Assembly: GCA_011620045.1 (NCBI GenBank)
Contig: WOZY01000154.1
Span: 1 to 6,011, forward strand
Origin: Mesotoga sp.
Lineage (GTDB): Bacteria > Thermotogota > Thermotogae > Petrotogales > Kosmotogaceae
DNA: 6,011 nt
Reading direction: 5' to 3'
Part shown: in pieces, positions 3,770-6,011 of the stretch
How the letters are laid out: every line of letters starts with the position of its first letter
How positions within the stretch are numbered: position 1 is the stretch's first letter
Position numbers and translations under genes: made by a program
The notes under the pieces: model-generated
What the model was told of the DNA's origin: nothing
The model's database searches: none
The model's input: the letters and a program-made list of their open reading frames with translations, nothing else

Positions 3770-6011
3770 CTAAAGGCTCCTCCTTCTCCAGTAAAGCTTG
3801 AAAAGCTCCATGATCATTAGCAGGGGAGCGGCACATGCAAGTGCTACGAGCCACTGAGAAAAAGAAACCGGAGCGATTCCCAGCAGTCTCTGAAAGAGAG
3901 TAGTGTTCATAGCGATCAGGTGAAGCCCGTGAGCAGCAAAGACTCCGAGAACCAGGACGTAGTTTCTGCTAATTGGCATCTTGAAGGCTGAGACGGTCTC
4001 AGATCTGCAGTTAAAGACATGGACGTTCTGCATCAACACGAAGAGCAGAAGAAGCATGTTTCTTGCGGAGTTCTGTTCACCGCCTGATGAGAGCAGTATC
4101 ATCCACGCTGCGAACCCTACAAGACCCATAGTGAATCCCGAGAGCAATGTCTCCCATATCATCAATTTGTCGAAAATTCCTTGACCTGTTTTCCTTGGAG
4201 GATTTTTCATAACACCCGGTTCGCCCTTTTCGAACGCGAGTGCAACATCTTGTATTCCGTTAGTAACAAGGTTGAGCCAGAGAATCTGAACTGCGGCGAG
4301 GGGAAGGGGCACATTGAAGATTACAGCAAGAGCAAACAGCAATAGTTCGGCGGCCCCCGTGGAAATGAGCAAATAGATCACTTTCCTGACGTTTGCATAT
4401 GCAAATCGACCTTCTTCGATTCCCGAGACTATCGAAGCAAAGTTGTCGTCAGTGAGTATGATCGAACCGGTATCCTTCGCGACATCCGATCCCGACCCCA
4501 TTGCGACGCCGATATTCGCTCTCTTAAGAGCGGGAGCGTCGTTCACACCGTCGCCCGTGACGGCTACATAATGTCCCTCTCTCTTCAACGCCTCAACGAT
4601 GTGAAGCTTCTGGACGGGAGAGACTCTGGCAAAGACCGTAGAAGAGAGGCAAAGCTTCGTGAATTCTTCCCCTTCATAATCGCCTGTGCTTTCCAGTTCC
4701 TTGCCGGTTACGACCTCTTTTCCTTCTCCGACGATCTCCAGTTCTCTAGCGATAGCTACTGCAGTAGACGGATGATCTCCAGTTATCATAATAACTTTGA
4801 CACCTGCATCGAGGCTTTCTCTCACTGCATCCTTGACTTCGGGTCTCAATGGATCGATGAATCCAACAAATCCCGCGAACACGAGGTCATCCATCTTCTC
4901 GATCTCAGTAGCTTCTTCGGCGACCTCTGCAAAGGCAAAGGCAAGTACTCTATAACCGTCTTCGGCTATCGAGAGTGCTTGGTCTTCTACCGACTCATGC
5001 TCCAATTCACCTACGCTGCCGTCATCGTTCAGTGCCGACTTGCATCTGGAGAGCACCGTTTCGGTAGCTCCTTTCATTGCAAAGATCTTTTTCCCTTGTT
5101 TTTCGAACAAGACAGCGGAATACCGGTTCTCTGATTCGTAAGGAATCTCTTCGAGAATATCAATCTCTTCACGAATCTTCTCTGGTGAAAGGCCAGATTT
5201 GTGTACCATTGCAAGAAGAGCAACGTCCATCGAATCTCCGCTTTGGTGCCATTGGCCACCCTTCTTCTCCAGCACACCTTCATTGGCGACAACGGATATT
5301 GTCATCAGTTGTTCTAGACCGTTCGGGAACTCATTTTTTACTCCCCGAAACTCACCCTCACCGTTGTAACCCTCGCCAGTAATTTCGTACTCTTTTCCGG
5401 AAGGGAGTCTCACCAATCTTGCTGTTTGCTGATTAACCGTTAGTGTACCAGTTTTGTCACTTGCGATGACTGTGCAACTTCCCAGGCTCTCTACTGCTTC
5501 CAGCTTTCTGACTATCACATTTCTCTTTGCCATCCTACCGGTCGCAACGGAAAGGGCAACAGTCAGCGCAACCGGTAAGCCCTCGGGAATTGCGGAGACT
5601 GAAAGCGCAACGGCAAGGAAGAAGACATCTGAAATAGGATATCCCTGAAACAGCCTTATCAGAGCAAATCCGGCAGCAGCAATCAATACGATGAAAGTGA
5701 TCTTTCGAGTGAATTCCTCCATTCTGATCACAAGAGGAGCCTTTCCACTTTCTGATCCCGTTACGACTTCAGCAATCTTTCCAATTTCCGTGTCTTTCCC
5801 GGTAGCTACTACGACTCCCTTTGCTCTTCCCGTTATCACTGTGGAACCGGCAAACCCCATATTTCTTCGATCACCTATCTCGAGTTCTTCGTCAAGTTGA
5901 TCAGAACTCTTTTCCACGGTTGTTGATTCACCAGTCAAAAACGATTCGTGGCAAGAAAGATTGTTTGTCTCTATCAACCTAATGTCAGCCGAGAATTTGT
6001 TACCGGACTCC
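3770..6011 (-). CDS. P2-type cation-transporting ATPase (SERCA/PMR1-like), N-terminus beyond window
   Basis: This is an integral membrane pump using ATP through an aspartyl-phosphate. There are 746 visible residues, numbered here from the first whole codon at 6010-6008. The frame is open to the window edge. The edge residues ESGNKFSAD resemble the G-D-x-V-P-A-D actuator-domain motif, so a TTG at 5977 is not the start; about 130-150 residues with M1 and M2 are missing. Visible motifs are LTGES (25-29), IPEGLP in M4 (141-146), the phosphorylation motif DKTGTLT (185-191), the nucleotide-binding MKGA (312-315), DPLRP (386-390), TGD (410-412) and TGDGVNDAP (485-493). They are followed by M5 to M10 and a basic end (RRRSL). 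Ion-site positions matched to SERCA are M4 E143 (E309), M5 E555 (E771) and M6 N580 (N796) and T583 (T799). M5 G552 stands where SERCA has N768, and M6 N584 (LVTNGIQD) where it has D800. Type and activity are secure; the ion (Ca2+, Mn2+, Na+ or H+) is not. Confidence 0.93.
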   Translation of the reverse strand, partial: ESGNKFSADIRLIETNNLSCHESFLTGESTTVEKSSDQLDEELEIGDRRNMGFAGSTVITGRAKGVVVATGKDTEIGKIAEVVTGSESGKAPLVIRMEEFTRKITFIVLIAAAGFALIRLFQGYPISDVFFLAVALSVSAIPEGLPVALTVALSVATGRMAKRNVIVRKLEAVESLGSCTVIASDKTGTLTVNQQTARLVRLPSGKEYEITGEGYNGEGEFRGVKNEFPNGLEQLMTISVVANEGVLEKKGGQWHQSGDSMDVALLAMVHKSGLSPEKIREEIDILEEIPYESENRYSAVLFEKQGKKIFAMKGATETVLSRCKSALNDDGSVGELEHESVEDQALSIAEDGYRVLAFAFAEVAEEATEIEKMDDLVFAGFVGFIDPLRPEVKDAVRESLDAGVKVIMITGDHPSTAVAIARELEIVGEGKEVVTGKELESTGDYEGEEFTKLCLSSTVFARVSPVQKLHIVEALKREGHYVAVTGDGVNDAPALKRANIGVAMGSGSDVAKDTGSIILTDDNFASIVSGIEEGRFAYANVRKVIYLLISTGAAELLLFALAVIFNVPLPLAAVQILWLNLVTNGIQDVALAFEKGEPGVMKNPPRKTGQGIFDKLMIWETLLSGFTMGLVGFAAWMILLSSGGEQNSARNMLLLLFVLMQNVHVFNCRSETVSAFKMPISRNYVLVLGVFAAHGLHLIAMNTTLFQRLLGIAPVSFSQWLVALACAAPLLMIMELFKLYWRRRSL

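Noticed and set aside
3739..3780. Bidirectional terminator between the convergent genes
   Set aside because: Possible stems (GCC-TAAA-GGC) are only three pairs long beside the T run.
4571..5134. 187-codon plus-strand open frame inside the ATPase gene
   Set aside because: It is antisense to the well-motifed ATPase, serine/leucine/phenylalanine-rich as shadow frames are, with no ribosome binding site or domain.
5975..5977. TTG as start of the ATPase gene
   Set aside because: The frame continues upstream with actuator-domain sequence (ESGNKFSAD) to the window edge, so the gene is simply cut off.

Overview
The window looks like ordinary bacterial chromosome. It has moderate G+C, strong AGGAGG-type ribosome binding sites, tightly packed co-directional genes and many AGA/AGG arginine codons. 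Gene content and protein style suggest an anaerobic, fermentative bacterium, perhaps a Thermotogota member of the Mesotoga/Kosmotoga kind. That assignment is an impression from sequence style only; a Firmicute is not excluded.

Region 1 (1-1815, + strand) is the end of an operon. The C-terminal tail of an S41-peptidase-like protein stops directly before the ATG of isoaspartyl dipeptidase (iadA). The iadA stop codon in turn lies inside the Shine-Dalgarno sequence of a flavodoxin-fold protein gene. The first two fit a protein/peptide breakdown theme; the flavodoxin adds a redox partner of unknown target.

Region 2 (1816-2229) is about 410 bp without a convincing gene. It holds a GC-rich hairpin about 100 nt after the flavodoxin gene, a near-consensus sigma-70 promoter (TTGACT, 17 bp, TATGCT) flanked by an inverted repeat, and a long leader with a strong bulged hairpin before the next gene.

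Region 3 (2230-2851) encodes a HAM1/RdgB-type non-canonical purine NTP pyrophosphatase spread over three reading frames. Two apparent single-base deletions, one in a C run, break an otherwise well conserved protein of about 207 residues. It is either a very recent pseudogene or carries two sequencing errors.

Region 4 (2920-3738) is an intact alpha/beta hydrolase. Region 5 (3770-6011, minus strand) is a convergent P2-type cation-transporting ATPase whose N-terminus lies beyond the window. All its catalytic motifs are present, but two ion-site residues differ from those of the Ca2+ pump SERCA.

I found no RNA gene, insertion sequence, CRISPR array or evident new multi-gene system. The points most worth a second look are the doubly frameshifted pyrophosphatase, the glutamate in place of the usual carboxylated lysine in IadA, the promoter plus structured leader, and the altered ion-site residues of the ATPase.
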